Source: Lasiosphaeria ovina (taxonomy: Eukaryota; Ascomycota; Sordariomycetes; Sordariales; Lasiosphaeriaceae). Taken from it: a DNA stretch of 64,000 nt. The translations under genes were made by a program, and so were the position numbers. Every line of letters begins with the position of its first letter. Position 1 is the first letter of the stretch. Shown piece after piece: positions 1-11,382 of this stretch. Location: the NCBI GenBank assembly GCA_033439765.1, contig JAULSN010000001.1, positions 6,572,001-6,636,000 of the forward strand, given 5' to 3'. The notes under the pieces were generated by a model that was given only the letters and a program-made list of their open reading frames with translations, made no database searches and was not told where the DNA came from.

Positions 1-190
1 GTATTGCCAGATGAGGTGGGCATGGGTAGGTGGGTAGGTAGGTAAATCGCCCGGCACATCTCACAAGCGATCCGACTGCCCGCCTGCTCCGTATGTACGT
101 CTTCCCCTGCTACCGTCCCATTCACCACAACCCTGCCTGATAGCCAACTGCCCTCACATAGCTTCTTCTTAGCCGTCTTCTTCAGGATAT

Positions 191-2244
191 CTATTCCTCA
201 GCTGAAGTTTTTTCGCCTTTTTTGTAAAGAGCAATCCCGAACCTCTCCAAACCCGCCAGCTCTGTGAGCTCGGTCGACGGGCCCAAAACAATTTCACTTT
301 GGGAAGCCCTTGATGGGCTTGGAGACACCGGCCGGGACGCCTCGGAGCCTTCCCAGTGCCTAGCATCGCCTGGGAGAGGCTTCCACCAGTCGCCCTCTCT
401 CGAATGCCATTGCCCGCTGCAAAGCTCCCACAACCGGCTCGTCGCTCGTTTGTATGCGAACCGCTCGTCCTCTCCCGTGAATGCCCCGGTCTGGCCGAAG
501 TCGACCTTCCGCTCCGTCTCCAGCCCGAAATCAGAGTCCTGGTCGGGGTCGTACTTGGCCTTGGAAGAGTCGGCATACGTGGATATGTTGGGGCGGAAAG
601 GCGAAATCTGGTCCTGAAAGACCTCGGCGATCGTTTCCGCGTACGTCGCGTCACCGCCATCGTCCTCTTGCGCGGCTGGCGTCTGGCTCCCGCTGGACGA
701 CAGAGGCTTCTTTCTCATTTCTGGGAAGAATAGATCGTCAGGGCCCGCGCCCGCCCTAATGACCAGTTTGCATCGCGACTCGTAGAGAGCGTCCAGCAGG
801 GTGATGAATCTCCGCGCTTCGTTCTTCATGGACAGAGTCAGGATCGGAACCTGGTCAATAATAAACGTATGGTAGTTCGAAGCCAGCGTGATGTAGTTAG
901 CTGGCCCGAAGGAGCTCACGAGTTCCGTGAAATTCCAATATGCGAAGCCGTCGTGCTGTCGCGGGGCAATAACCTGGCGGCCATAAACGACCAGGTTAGA
1001 CGGCTCCCAGACAGTAGATAAATGATCCAGAAATTCATCTCCGTATCGTAAGGCCGACTTCCACCGCTCGTCGCCCTCGGATAGGACGAAATACATGGCT
1101 GGCATTTGATGACTGCTGGCCTGTGTATGGCCTGTGTGGCCTGGCTCGCCAATGCACTCTCGTGTCGCTCCAGGACCTACCATTCCTTGTGACAATAATT
1201 ACCTGTATGCCGGTTGAGAGAAGGACTCTGAGTCCATCAATTTGCTGTCCGTGGGAATTCCCGAGTCTCCTGAACTGCGTAGCTGGCCGTCCGGCATCTC
1301 TCTCCTTCTCCAGTCTTCAGTGCCCTCGATGTGCCAGAAATCACACCGGGCTTTCAGGACATCTAAGAAGGCGGCGAAGTCGCTCGACTGGCCAAACAAC
1401 TCACAGCCGAACCGGCGCTTCCCAAGGCCTAGGATCTTCTCAACCAACCCCCCCCCGTAGCGGGTGGAGAGTATGAGGCGCCAGTTGCCTTTTCGAGCTC
1501 TTCGGGCATCCAGTTGGACGACACAATGAGAACACCGCCAAGCTGGAAGAATGCAATGAACAGATTGCTCATGATCTTGCTCGCAGCTCGGTCGGGGAGT
1601 TGAAACTCGTCGAGAAAGAGTATGGGAGACTGCTCGACCATCTCTTTCGCCATCCACAGTATCGAGTACTGCTGGTCGCCCCGGGCGAGCTGGGGACGCG
1701 ACTTTCTGAACTGCTCCAGCCGGGAGAAGGCGTGGAGCATAAACGTATTGAAATACCACCTCTTCTTGCGGCGCGTAGGCAGACCCTCGGCGAGGAGGTC
1801 CAGGAGCATCGACTTCCCCGTCCCAACCTCCCCGGAGAGGAAAAGCCCCTTGGGACTATCAATGTGCAGGGCGGCCTGGTAGCTCGTCAAGACTCTCATT
1901 AGCGAGAGGTTGTCGCTCGCCTCAGACTCGGCCTTCTCAAAGAAGCGCGCAAAGAGAGAGTTCCGCCGGATGGGGTGCTTCTTCGTGGCAAGCCCATCTC
2001 GGCCACCACCACCATCATCTGCACCGTCGACGGCGCGTGCAATCTGCTGAAGCCGTGCCCGGTGCTCCTGAGCCGGCGTGTAGTCTTTCAGGCGCAGGTA
2101 GAGCTTCTGCAGGTGGTGTGCCAGGCGGTACCGGGAGGTGTCCGGGCTACATACGCCCGTCGCGATGAGCGCGTTATACTTGACTAGGGGGTCGGTGATG
2201 GTGACCGAGGTGACCGAGGACACGACATGGCGCCGTATGACCAC
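191..2244 (-). CDS. AFG1: AFG1/LACE1-family mitochondrial AAA ATPase (frameshifted as read)
   Basis: AFG1-type ATPases sit at the mitochondrial inner membrane and help turn over or assemble respiratory-chain subunits. The N-terminal two thirds lie in 2244-1449. Counted from 2244, the Walker A motif GEVGTGKS is at about residues 138-145 and the Walker B motif LFLDEFQ at about 209-215, followed by the family stretch NWMPEELEKATGASY. The frame then changes in a run of nine G (1448-1456). The next frame continues the family sequence (FAAFLDVLKARCDFWH) to a donor at 1203/1202. An intron of about 90 bases ends near 1116 or 1113, and the last exon (YFVLSEGDERW, VVYGRQ, TLLDALYE) ends at TAA 193-191. 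With one extra G the protein would be about 650 residues, normal for fungi. The codon at 2244 is GTG, so the true start lies upstream; an ATG at 2341 opens a short presequence-like peptide that could be joined by an intron ending near 2190. Identity is secure; intactness and N-terminus are not. Confidence 0.88.
1448..1456 (-). other. Frame change in a 9-G run within AFG1
   Basis: On the minus strand the coding sequence reads CTAC, nine G, then TTGGTTGAG. Read with nine G, the frame ends 12 codons later at TAG. With ten G, it continues directly into the family sequence LVEKILGLGK. A single-base deletion in the homopolymer, real or from sequencing, explains this better than an intron, because no residues appear to be missing across the junction. 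Confidence 0.75.
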
Positions 2245-3757
2245 ACGGCACGCCGCTCGCGCGCTCGCAACCTCAATTTACCTGACGGCGACTTGCGCCC
2301 CCTGTGCCGCGAGAATGAGCTCGAAATACGGAAATAAGCATATACTGAGCTATCACGCCCCCTGTTGCGCAGACAGATGAGAGGAAAGTATGAGGGCCTG
2401 CCCCTGAAGCTCAAAACATGCTGTGTGACTGTGCCCTCTCCAGCGTCGAAGAGAGGTTCCTGTGGGATTTTAACCAATAGATCTGAACGACGAACCAAAA
2501 TTGACCGAGAACCTCTATTCAAACCTAAACCGGAGAACCTCTATTCAAACCTAAACCGGAGAACCTCTATTCAAACCTAAACCGAAGATCTTGAAATGGG
2601 ATCGCTTAGGTTGGATGGAGGGTTATCTTTGTCTTTTTCAGGCTCAAACTTGTGTGGGCGGGCGGCTCCAGGGGCCGCGCTGATGTCACCACTGCCCGCG
2701 CATTCTGGCCGGCCAAGTGTTGTGGCTGCCCGTGCCCCTACCGGGTAGGTAAGGCACTTTAGGTGAGAACCAAGGTGAACAGAAAGGTCTCGAGCTTACC
2801 GACCTACGGGTAGACCTTATGGAGGTGGCAAATAGCTCAGTCGGGTTAAAGAGAAGACTTGCGTCTTGGGATAATTTTAGAAAGCAATTATTTACCTACT
2901 GGCCAGCTCATCCTTCTTACTAGGCATGGAATGGACAGACAGGGTTGCTTTGGACGCCTGGATTACATAGCTTACTTACAACGAATTGCGGTAGGTTGGG
3001 CGTGAGCGCCCAATGATTTTCAGGGTGCAGGTGGCACCACGGTGCAGAAAACAAGCTGCGGTGAAAGCTCAGGGTTCACCTGCGAGGCGGCGAAAAGGCA
3101 TCGTGTCTAAACCCTATTAGGCATTGTTTGTTCAATGCGAGGCTCGGATTATCACTCCCGGTATCAGTATTCAAGGAAAAGGCAATCAATAGAAACACCT
3201 CCTAATACATTCGGTCCAGAATGCACCTCCAAAGCGCCTTTTGTTGAACGTCGAGCTTCAATGCAACTTCCACAGCCCGCTTTCCATCTGCTTTTGGGGT
3301 CGCTTTGAGCGTCAGGATTGAGGCGTTGAGTGTTCAGCGTGTTGTCTTGGCCCTGCCTCGTGGCCGTGCGGGGCTACCCAATCGGGAGCTAGCGTGTGGA
3401 GACAAATTGAATGCGTGGTCCCGGTCATCGTAGCAAAGCTGCGGCACTGGCCAGTAGCGCCCTTGGATTTTTTGCCCAAAAGTCAACAAGACCAATCGTT
3501 GAATGCTTCGTCGCTCTGCTTCCGCCCACCTTGAGAAGGCCTGTTGAGCAGACCCGCCGCGCTCAATTCGACGCCGCCCTCGCATCTCGACCGAACCCCC
3601 TTTCGACCACCATTTCATCGATTTCGATCGTGCGATGATTTGAGACTCGATCACCGCATCGCCGCTTGTCACCGCGCTCTCAAACCCGACCGGCGAGACG
3701 TTCCTGCCTCGCATCGCCTGCCAGAGCAGCAGAGGCCGCAATTAACAACGCAGAAAA
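2245..3757. other. Divergent spacer between AFG1 and NUP133
   Basis: About 1.5 kb with no convincing gene. It holds the probable first exon of AFG1 (ATG at 2341 on the minus strand), three copies of a 26-base tandem repeat (2507-2584), a tRNA D-arm-like stretch (about 2832-2876), and the presumed promoters of both flanking genes. Open frames at 3334-3741 and 3544-4059 overlap each other on both strands and show no recognisable protein. Confidence 0.6.
2507..2584. repeat. 26-bp tandem repeat, three copies
   Basis: The unit begins GAGAACCTCTATTCAAACC and ends TAAACCG. Three copies start at 2507, 2533 and 2559 with exact 26-base spacing and almost no divergence. It lies in the AFG1 upstream region. 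No coding or structural role is evident. Confidence 0.95.
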
Positions 3758-6700
3758 ATGTTCTCGCCCGCGCTTCAGGAAGGCGGCCCTGCCAAGGGCA
3801 CAAGGAGCAATCGCCGACGACAACGCCCCCTCAGTTCCGATGCTTCTGTCCAGCAACCCAAGGCCAAGCGCCAGCGAGTCCCTCTAAGCGAGACAACCTT
3901 TGTCAATCCCGATGCGCCGCCCGAAATGTTCGAGGTCAAATCCGACAAGATAGACGTCCTTGGGATAAAGCGCGATGGAATCGAAAACGTCGCCGCCATT
4001 GTCCCGCGCAAGGAGCTCAGCGTTCGGTCGAAAAAGCCGAAGCCCAGCGAGAGAACTAGCAAGGGAGACGGAAGCGTTGTGCTGGTTAGTTTGTCCCTGT
4101 TCCGCCATCCACCACATGGCGAGAGACAATTCCATCGCTAACCGTGCATCGCAGACGACGAATAATGCTTTCACCGTAAGCAAACTGCCAGCGCTGCCTG
4201 ATAGGCTCCGTGCAGACGCGCAAAGTAAGTCTGGTCTCTGGTCGCTCTCGACTAAACTGCCCCCGAGATCATGGTTGCTAACGCCTGTACAGATCGACAA
4301 CACGGCGCTGTCTACTCGTCGAGTGGCTATGCCTTGAGTCTTACCCACACCCACGCCTTCGTTTGGCCATATACCTCGATGGCTCCTTCGCCCGAAACTT
4401 TCACGTTCACCCTGCCGTACCCTTCGAAACATGCCTCCGATCCACTTCCCCTTGCATCGCTGGTTGCGCCCTCGGCTTCTTCAGAAGAACCAGGCCTCGT
4501 TGTCGTAATGCCTGTCAGCGGCAAGATCGCGTACTGGGAATCCATATCTAGTGCCGCCACTCTAGACTTTATCCGCCAACAACGGACCGGAGTCGAGGAC
4601 TCGATATCGGGCATGTTCTCTGGAGAGCACGTCACTCAGATCGTCAATGCCGAATCGGCAGGATTCGTTCTCGTTTTCAGCAGTGGACGGTTGGCGTACA
4701 TGAACGTTAGAGATAGCCACGGAAGACCTGGAATATCGGCTCAGTTCCTGCGCAACGGCCTGAGCAGCGGTGGCGGAGGGTTCTTCGGCAGCATCCGCCA
4801 AGCCCTGAGCTCTTCTGCCATCCGAGGAGAAATCGCCGCCGTTCGAGCAAGCTACGGCAAAACTATCGGAGAGCGGGTGATAGTTGCAGCTACAGTCAAG
4901 GGGAAATTACACTCTTGGAAAATTCACCGTGGAGGGCACCACGAACCCTTGATCGATATCGACATTCGGGATCAACTGGTTGAGGCAGTCCAGGAAGCAG
5001 ACCCTGCAACCGTCAACTTGCCTGAGGACTCCTTGGAGGTGGCCGACTTCACATTCGTGCCCCGTGGCTTGGAAAAGAAGTACGTGCAAATAAGCCGTCT
5101 CAGCGAGGCCCTGTCAATTGACGAGGATTCCTTGCAACACCTGCTACTTCTCGTCTCGTTTCCGGGCAAGCGCAGCTCTAGATACTCGCTGGTTGAGGTT
5201 GTTATCTCCCTCGAGGGTATCAAGATCGGGATGGTGAGGCCATTGACGTCATACACAAGTCCCTTGAGATCAGTAGCGCCAACAAAACCTCGCATATACC
5301 TCCCTCGGCCGGCACTTGTTGCCTTTGTCGTATTCGACCGAGCTGTGGTTGTTGCCTCCATGGCCTCACCACCGGACTCTCCCGACTCGCAACTACAGGA
5401 AGACAGCCACATAATACCTGCAACATATGAGGATGTGGTCGATTTCCGCGACGAAGACACGCTACAAATTGTCGGGTCTGGTACCGAGGAGCCTATTGGC
5501 AACGGCCAAGCGCACGACGAGCCACGAGCGCACCGGTTCAAGACGAAGAACCCAGCCGTTGTCCTCCTGTTGCAAGGCATTGGTACTCTCCGGGTTGCGG
5601 TCGCGGACATTGATCGGTTTGCTAGCGACATGCCCCCACAAGTAACTGCGAAGAGCAAACTAGAGCAGGCCGTCTTCTTTGGGATCAAAGAGGACAACCC
5701 GTTGGTTTTCCAGGGCAAGAGGGAACTGGCTTTCTCAAGCCAGGAGATTGGAAATGCCGCGATTGAGTTGAGCCACGAAATTGTAAGCTCCAAAACGTCT
5801 TTCATTGCGAACCTGCCAGCTTCTCTCGAGATCAACATGAAGACGAGGAGCGCCTATCTCGATGCTCTGATAACGTACCTCAACATTTCCAAGGTCGATT
5901 TGGACACGCGTACGAGGTGGTTGCTTCTTTACAATGCGGAAAAGATGGCCGTGGGCACTTGGATCTGGCAGAAACACGAGCAATTCCTTGCAGAGCGAGC
6001 AAAGGGAGACAAGAAAAACCTAATCTCGGAGACGGCCGTCTATATTAACGAACACCAAAAAACGGAGCCCAACCCGGCTATTGGCGAGGTGGACGCTGTT
6101 AGGCACTGGTTTATCAACGACGTGTGGAGGCTCGACATTTTCGTTGCCTGGGGATATCAGATCATCAAGTACGCTTGGACGGAGCGTCTCGCAGACGAGG
6201 CGGGCATCAACCGGCTACTGTGGGAGGCTGTCACGGTAAACAACGGCGCCCTCCTAGAGGCACATCAATACCGCAGCCGAAACGGGCCGCTCTACGGCGT
6301 CAATGCCAAGGAGGCCGCGGGAGGCAACGCCATCCCAGAACCCTGGACAGCAACCCACTTTATAACCAACAACCTCAAGCGTCTGGTGGAATTCTGCTAC
6401 CAGTGGCTCGACACATACTCGGCCCAAGATCCTGACCAGCCCGTCGTGGACCAGGGTCTCCTGGATAACATTCAGCAGACGCTACCCTCCCTTACGAGCC
6501 AATATTTCACGGCGCTGATAGAGTTCTCTTCCTGGGCTTCCAAGAGTGACGACCCGCAGGCCCAGGAGCTGGCCAAGACGTACGAGAAAAATTATGTGAC
6601 CGACGTTTACGACAAGATATTGAGGCTCAAGGATTATGGCCTATGGGAGGAAGCAATCCAGCTCGCCATCGAGTATGCGGCATTCGACTCATTGGCAGAA

Positions 6701-8125
6701 GTTGTAGTGCAGCAAATCTTGTCGCTTGAGCAGGACATCTTGGCTGTCGAAGTAACAGCTAGCAAGGACAAGGATGCTCTGGTTGCGCTTGTAGAGAGGA
6801 AGAAGAAGCGGATGGGCGAACTCTTTGACAAGTATCAGGAGAAGTTCGCTTTCCGTGCCTACACAGTTTTGCTCGAACACAGCGGCATCCAGGCTGTGTT
6901 GGACTTTCCTTGCGACCACAACGGCTACGCCACGAAGTTCCTCCGAACCAAACCGGAGCTGGCCAAGATCTCTTGGATCAATGACGTTCAGAGGGAAAAT
7001 GACATTGATCACGCCGCGTCGACCTTGCTTGAGCTCGGGCTCTCCCGCGAACAACAAGTTTGGAGCAAGAAGATCGAGCTGAGCCTCGGGAAGCTTGCAC
7101 TGCTGGCCGAAGAGGGGGAGCAGTCTGCGAATGGAAGCGGCAGCTCGGACAGCGAAGCCAAGACTGGCGCCAGCCTGTCGAAAATCGACAAAGAGCTGGA
7201 CCTCATCAAGATCCAAGACGCCCTTTACAGCCAGATACTGCCATCCATCGAAGAGGCCGTTGACGAGTCAGCCGAGCTAGAGCTGGCCATGAAAGAACAC
7301 GCCGGTCTGATCCCTAAGAAGCAGAAGGCGCTCCTTCAAATCTTTGAAGACGGCATGTCGCGGCTCCTTAAGCATGAGGCGCTGCAGCCGCCTACTCTGA
7401 TTGACCTGCTCACCTTGGCGTACTTGCATCCCGACCACTGGAAACTTATTGGTGACCAGTTTTTCCTGGCTCTGAAGGTTGCCCAGCACGGGCTGAAGGG
7501 CGAGGACCGCAGCAACGCGGAGCGCCTGATTTGGCGGAGGTGTTACCTCCGTGATGACTGGAAGCAAGTCAACGAGACCAACCAGAAGGGCGACCACGCG
7601 CAGCTTAAGATTGTTGGCGAGACGGCTGCATATCACACAATGTTCAAGGTTGAGGAAGAAAGTAAGTCTTGTTCTGAGAATATGAGTCACGGCTTTGAGA
7701 AACCATACTAATTTCTTTTGTGTCGGGCAGTGCACTCGGATGTGACTTTCGACCCGTACGTCAAGCCGTCGGAGGCGCGCGGCGTGTTTACCGAGTCGCT
7801 CGACGGCCGCTTCAAGAACATGGACGAAAGCTTCCGCAACAAGCTGCTCGAGTCGATGAAGTGGGAAGACAGCAGACTAGGCAGCTTCTTGGAAAAGTCA
7901 CAGCTCGAGAACTGGTACCGAAGCACGCGCGACTGTGCCGAGAAGACGGTGGCCTCTGAAATCGACAGGCTGACAACCGAAGCCAACAAGGCTGCCCCGC
8001 CTGGTGCCGAGAACGGCCTCTCAGGGTTTTCTGCTTTGAATCGGCGGGTGCTGGCTAGGACCCGGGGCATTTTTGAACCGTCTACGGAGCTTTTTCCAGG
8101 GGCTTCGGAGCTTTTTGGAGCTTGA
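3758..8125 (+). CDS. NUP133: Nucleoporin Nup133
   Basis: Scaffold subunit of the Y-shaped (Nup84/Nup107-160) complex of the nuclear pore, at the nuclear envelope. Four exons: 3758-4084, 4155-4224, 4293-7661 and 7731-8125. All junctions are GT-AG and phase-consistent, giving 1386 residues, usual for fungal Nup133. Residues 1-100 are basic and disordered. The short second exon encodes VSKLPALPDRL, which leads into the N-terminal beta-propeller (YALSLTHTHAFVWPYTS, LVVVMPVSGKIAYWES). The propeller runs to about residue 550 and the rest is the alpha-helical stack, including the C-terminal helices (LTLAYLHPDHWKLIGDQF, LIWRRCYLRDDW). The ATG at 3758 follows CAGAAAA. The gene is transcribed away from AFG1 and toward a damaged metallophosphoesterase gene. 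Orthology to Nup133 rests on recognition of these blocks; I see nothing abnormal in the gene. Confidence 0.9.
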
Positions 8126-8866
8126 GGCGGTATTCATTCCAGTCGGGATGAAGTGAGGTCGCAAAGGTTGACGAGAGGACTAAGCAATGCTGCATGAGAA
8201 ACAAAAGGGCATGCAAAGGCGGGCAAGGTGGCTTGTTAAGGTGGCTTGTTCTTGTTATGTTTCTACTTCTGAGACGGTAGTTTTTTCTCTTTTATTTTCC
8301 TGTCGGTTTAGATCAGGCGCGTGTGGATGGCATGGCATTACACTGGTGTATAAGTAATTTGCGTGTCGTCGTTTTGGCTGGCTGCCAAGCAGACAAAGGT
8401 GGTTATGGGGGCGAACACATCTGACAGCACAGCCATAGGCAGTGTGTGTGTGTGGCTTTGAGGAACTAGCCTCGGCATGCCAAGTGCCGTGACGCCAAAA
8501 GCAAACAGTACACATCTTTTGTTCTTTTTCTTTTGTTAAGACTATGTTGCCTTTTTCTTTTCCCTTTCTGCGGTCAAGTGGTGCAACATGTCCCCAGGAG
8601 TGGCCAGCAGTCTTCGCTTCTTGTTTTCCTTGATTTTTCTTTGATGGACATGGAGGGAAAAGGAAACATGAGGGAAATTTGGCTAGGATGGTTTTGCTTA
8701 TTGTACGCTGCTAACAGCAATATCTCCCCTTAACGAGGATAACTTTGAGGTCTTGAAATCCGATGGCTATACCACAAACCTACACCTGATGATTGTTTTT
8801 ATAAGTAGATTCGTGTAAACGCGGCAGCTGCTAGGTACATACATCCGCATCGCAGGAGGCGCCGCC
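8126..8866. other. Spacer downstream of NUP133
   Basis: No gene seen. It contains a perfect 13-base tandem duplication (AAGGTGGCTTGTT at 8225-8237 and 8238-8250) and a short TG tract (8442-8454). The first few hundred bases are presumably the NUP133 3' untranslated region. Confidence 0.6.
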
Positions 8867-9648
8867 ATGGCCGGAGGACGGGGAGGAGCCCTGGACGCCC
8901 TCCTCCACCGGCGGCCGCCCGGCGTGTGGGAGCAGTTCGTTCGGGAGCCGTGCGTGTTCCTCGCGCGCAAGCTATACACGTGGCGGAAGACAACACCGAT
9001 TTCTGGCCCGCCGCCGCCGGCCGGCCCCGTGTCGGTGGTCTGCATCTCGGACACGCACAACACGCAGCCCGCGCTGCCCGCCGACGACATCCTCGTGCAC
9101 GCCGGCGATCTCACGCAGTCGGGCTCGTTCGCCGAGCTGCAGGCCGCCGCCTGCGCGTCCACGGCAGCCCGCGCTCGCCGCGTAATGGCGACAGCTGGGC
9201 GTTCCAGTACGCGCGCCGACGGCGACAGCACAGCGTGTGGACCGGTATTGACACTGATATCGATATCGACATCCTCGTGACGCACGCCCCGCCGCGCGCA
9301 CACCTCGGCTGCGCGCACCTGCTGCGCTTGCTCTGGCGCGTGCGGCCGCGCTTGCACGTCTTCGGCCACGTCCATGCCGGCGCCGGCACGGAGGGGTTGT
9401 GTTTTGATGCGCTGCAGGCTGCTTACGAGCGTACTGTGCTCGCGCGTGGCGAGGTTGGGAATCTTGTGCGTACTGTTGTTGCGGCTGTTGCTGTTGCTGC
9501 TGCTGCTGTTGCTGCGTGGTGGGTGTTTTGTGGTTTTGGTTTTGGACGGAGGCAAGCGCGCGAGGTGACGACTCTGCTGGTTAACGCGGCCATGGTCGGC
9601 GGGCTGAGGGATGATGAGCTGAGGAGCGCTGTGAGGGAGGTGATTTAA
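8867..9648 (+). pseudogene. Metallophosphoesterase (calcineurin-like) with internal deletion
   Basis: Family: fungal calcineurin-like phosphoesterases related to MPPED1/2, binuclear metal hydrolases of unknown substrate. The first frame from ATG 8867 gives VVCISDTHN (metal ligands D and H) and ILVHAGDLTQSGSFAELQAA, then runs into unrelated sequence. From about 9141 a different frame gives RRLRVHGSPRSPRN, WAFQY, DILVTHAPPRAHLG and HVFGHVHAG, and a normal C-terminus ending VREVI at 9648. Family members have about 60 residues between ELQAA and RRLRV that carry the GNHD metal-binding motif. Here the two blocks abut, so that segment is missing and the frame is broken. The missing sequence is absent from the DNA, so an intron cannot explain it. 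I infer an inactivating deletion; a collapsed GC-rich assembly region is the alternative. The gene is convergent with RSM1. Confidence 0.8.
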
Positions 9649-11382
9649 TCCCCTAGATGGAGGGTGTGGTGTGAAGAGAGGAACTTTCTCCCATGGGATG
9701 GGGTCTGCTGGTTTGAAGGTGTTCCTGAGACTTTACCTATCTACTTGGTGAGGGACGATAAGATAAGGCTGTAGGCATCTATGTATTTGACTATCGCAGG
9801 GTCGGCTGACGATTCGAGAGCCATTACGGCCCCAGTATGATTAACGTTGTTACTTGCATGCTGAGGAGTTCGGATATGTGAGGGCTCGGTTGAGCCGGTT
9901 GGTGATGAATGAGGTAACTGCCTAGGTACCCTGTTTAATTTTGTAAACATCAGCTACTTGAATCATATGGAATTCATCGTTAAAGCTCAAGTTATTCTTA
10001 CTAGACATTTCACCCGAGAGGTGCAAGCGCATGTTTTGCGTCTATTCCCCCTGAGCCTGGAAGACATCGGCGTGCCAGAGTCTGTGGCGCAACAAGATAC
10101 CCCGAATGTATCTTTCCATTACTAATAGCCCACCCCTGAACCTCTCAGTACTGGGCCATATATTTCTCCTTCGTTAAACCGCGGCGGGAAGATGTCACGA
10201 TGGATCTCGCGTCTCAAGGTATCGCATTTGTTTATTTTGTTCAAGACAGGTCAATTACTGGAAACACGCAGTCATAGCAAAATCCGCCTGACCGCTATTC
10301 TATATACACTGAAGTGTAAATGACAATGACATGGTCGTATCAATAGCTAACTATAGGAGGATGAGTCGTGATTTACAGTCGGAGAGCCCAGCAGCCATGA
10401 CTCGCCAGGGGCGTGAAACAGAAACCCAAAGCGAGAATCATACCGCTAGACCAACAGCCCTTCCACTTGTCCTCTAAATTTATCCTGGGAAAGGATATTC
10501 TTCGGGTGGTGGATGCTGGATGTGCAAGGTAAACATGTCTATTAAGTAACTTCACTCGGCGAGTGTGGAATACAGCAGGCGCGTTCAAGGTTGTGCCAAG
10601 AAAGAGGAGCCCCTTTTGGGGGGTCTCCATGCTGTGGTGGATTTCGTTGTGGATGTGGTGTGGCCAGCCCACTGCTTGTCACCTTACTTTTCTTGATCGT
10701 TCTGCCCCTGAGCTGGCCGGATTTCCATATCCAGTTATCTTCTTTCTGTTCACAGCTTCATAATTCAGCAAGAGCAAGAAGTCAGACGGACGACATCCTC
10801 TGTTGTTTTACCAAGGTTCTACTTAATACCCTGCATATAGGGCCCCCAGTTTGTATCTGTCTTCCCGTGTCACCCTTTGAGTTTATCTCATACGTCTTTC
10901 GCCTCCCTGCCGCCTCGTGGTGAGACCCTCAATGGATATTTTGGGACTGAGCGTGTGTTATCATGTTTCAGACACACAAACATAAACACTCATGCGAGAG
11001 GTCCCGGGTTCAATCCCCGGACAGCCCCCATCGTCATTCTTTTTGCTCTTTGCTTGCTTTTTGTTGTCTTTTGTTGTCGATGTTTCGGTGAGATAAATCC
11101 CTGAAAAGATTCCTAGTTTCAGACCAGCAGCCAATTGCAAACCCGTCAAACAGACAGAGTACGGCTACATATGTAGCGAACAAGATAAGGCGGACAAAAA
11201 TAAGCAAAAGAGAAGGAAAAAAAAGACATAGCCCAAATGCTACGGTCCCATTTATGAATCAAGCCAAAGCAGCGCTACTCCGGTTTTCTCAGACCAAGTC
11301 GACATAACTCGTATGCAATGTTGATCTAATTGTTTCCCTACTCTTCCCGCCGTTTCCAAGAGAGCAGAAGGTATCTCCCTAC
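9649..11382. other. Spacer between phosphoesterase relic and RSM1 3' end
   Basis: About 1.7 kb without a supported protein gene. It holds a tRNA 3'-half-like sequence (about 10990-11031) and a CCTAGGTACC palindrome at 9921-9930. The small open frames here are short, unconserved-looking and overlap on both strands. Confidence 0.55.
10990..11031 (+). tRNA. tRNA 3' half (relic or exon), amino acid not assignable
   Basis: The sequence has a canonical T arm: a CCGGG stem, TTCAATC loop and CCCGG stem form a perfect 5-bp helix. It is followed by ACAGCCCC as a 3' acceptor strand, and a run of T (11039-11045) suits a pol III terminator. The matching 5' acceptor (GGGGCTGT), D arm and anticodon arm are not found in the preceding 400 bases. 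It is therefore a fragment, or an exon with a far-off or unrecognised 5' half. No anticodon can be given. Confidence 0.45.

Noticed and set aside
3334..4059. Several overlapping 75-171-codon frames around the NUP133 start
   Set aside because: They overlap the first NUP133 exon or its promoter in other frames and match nothing recognisable.
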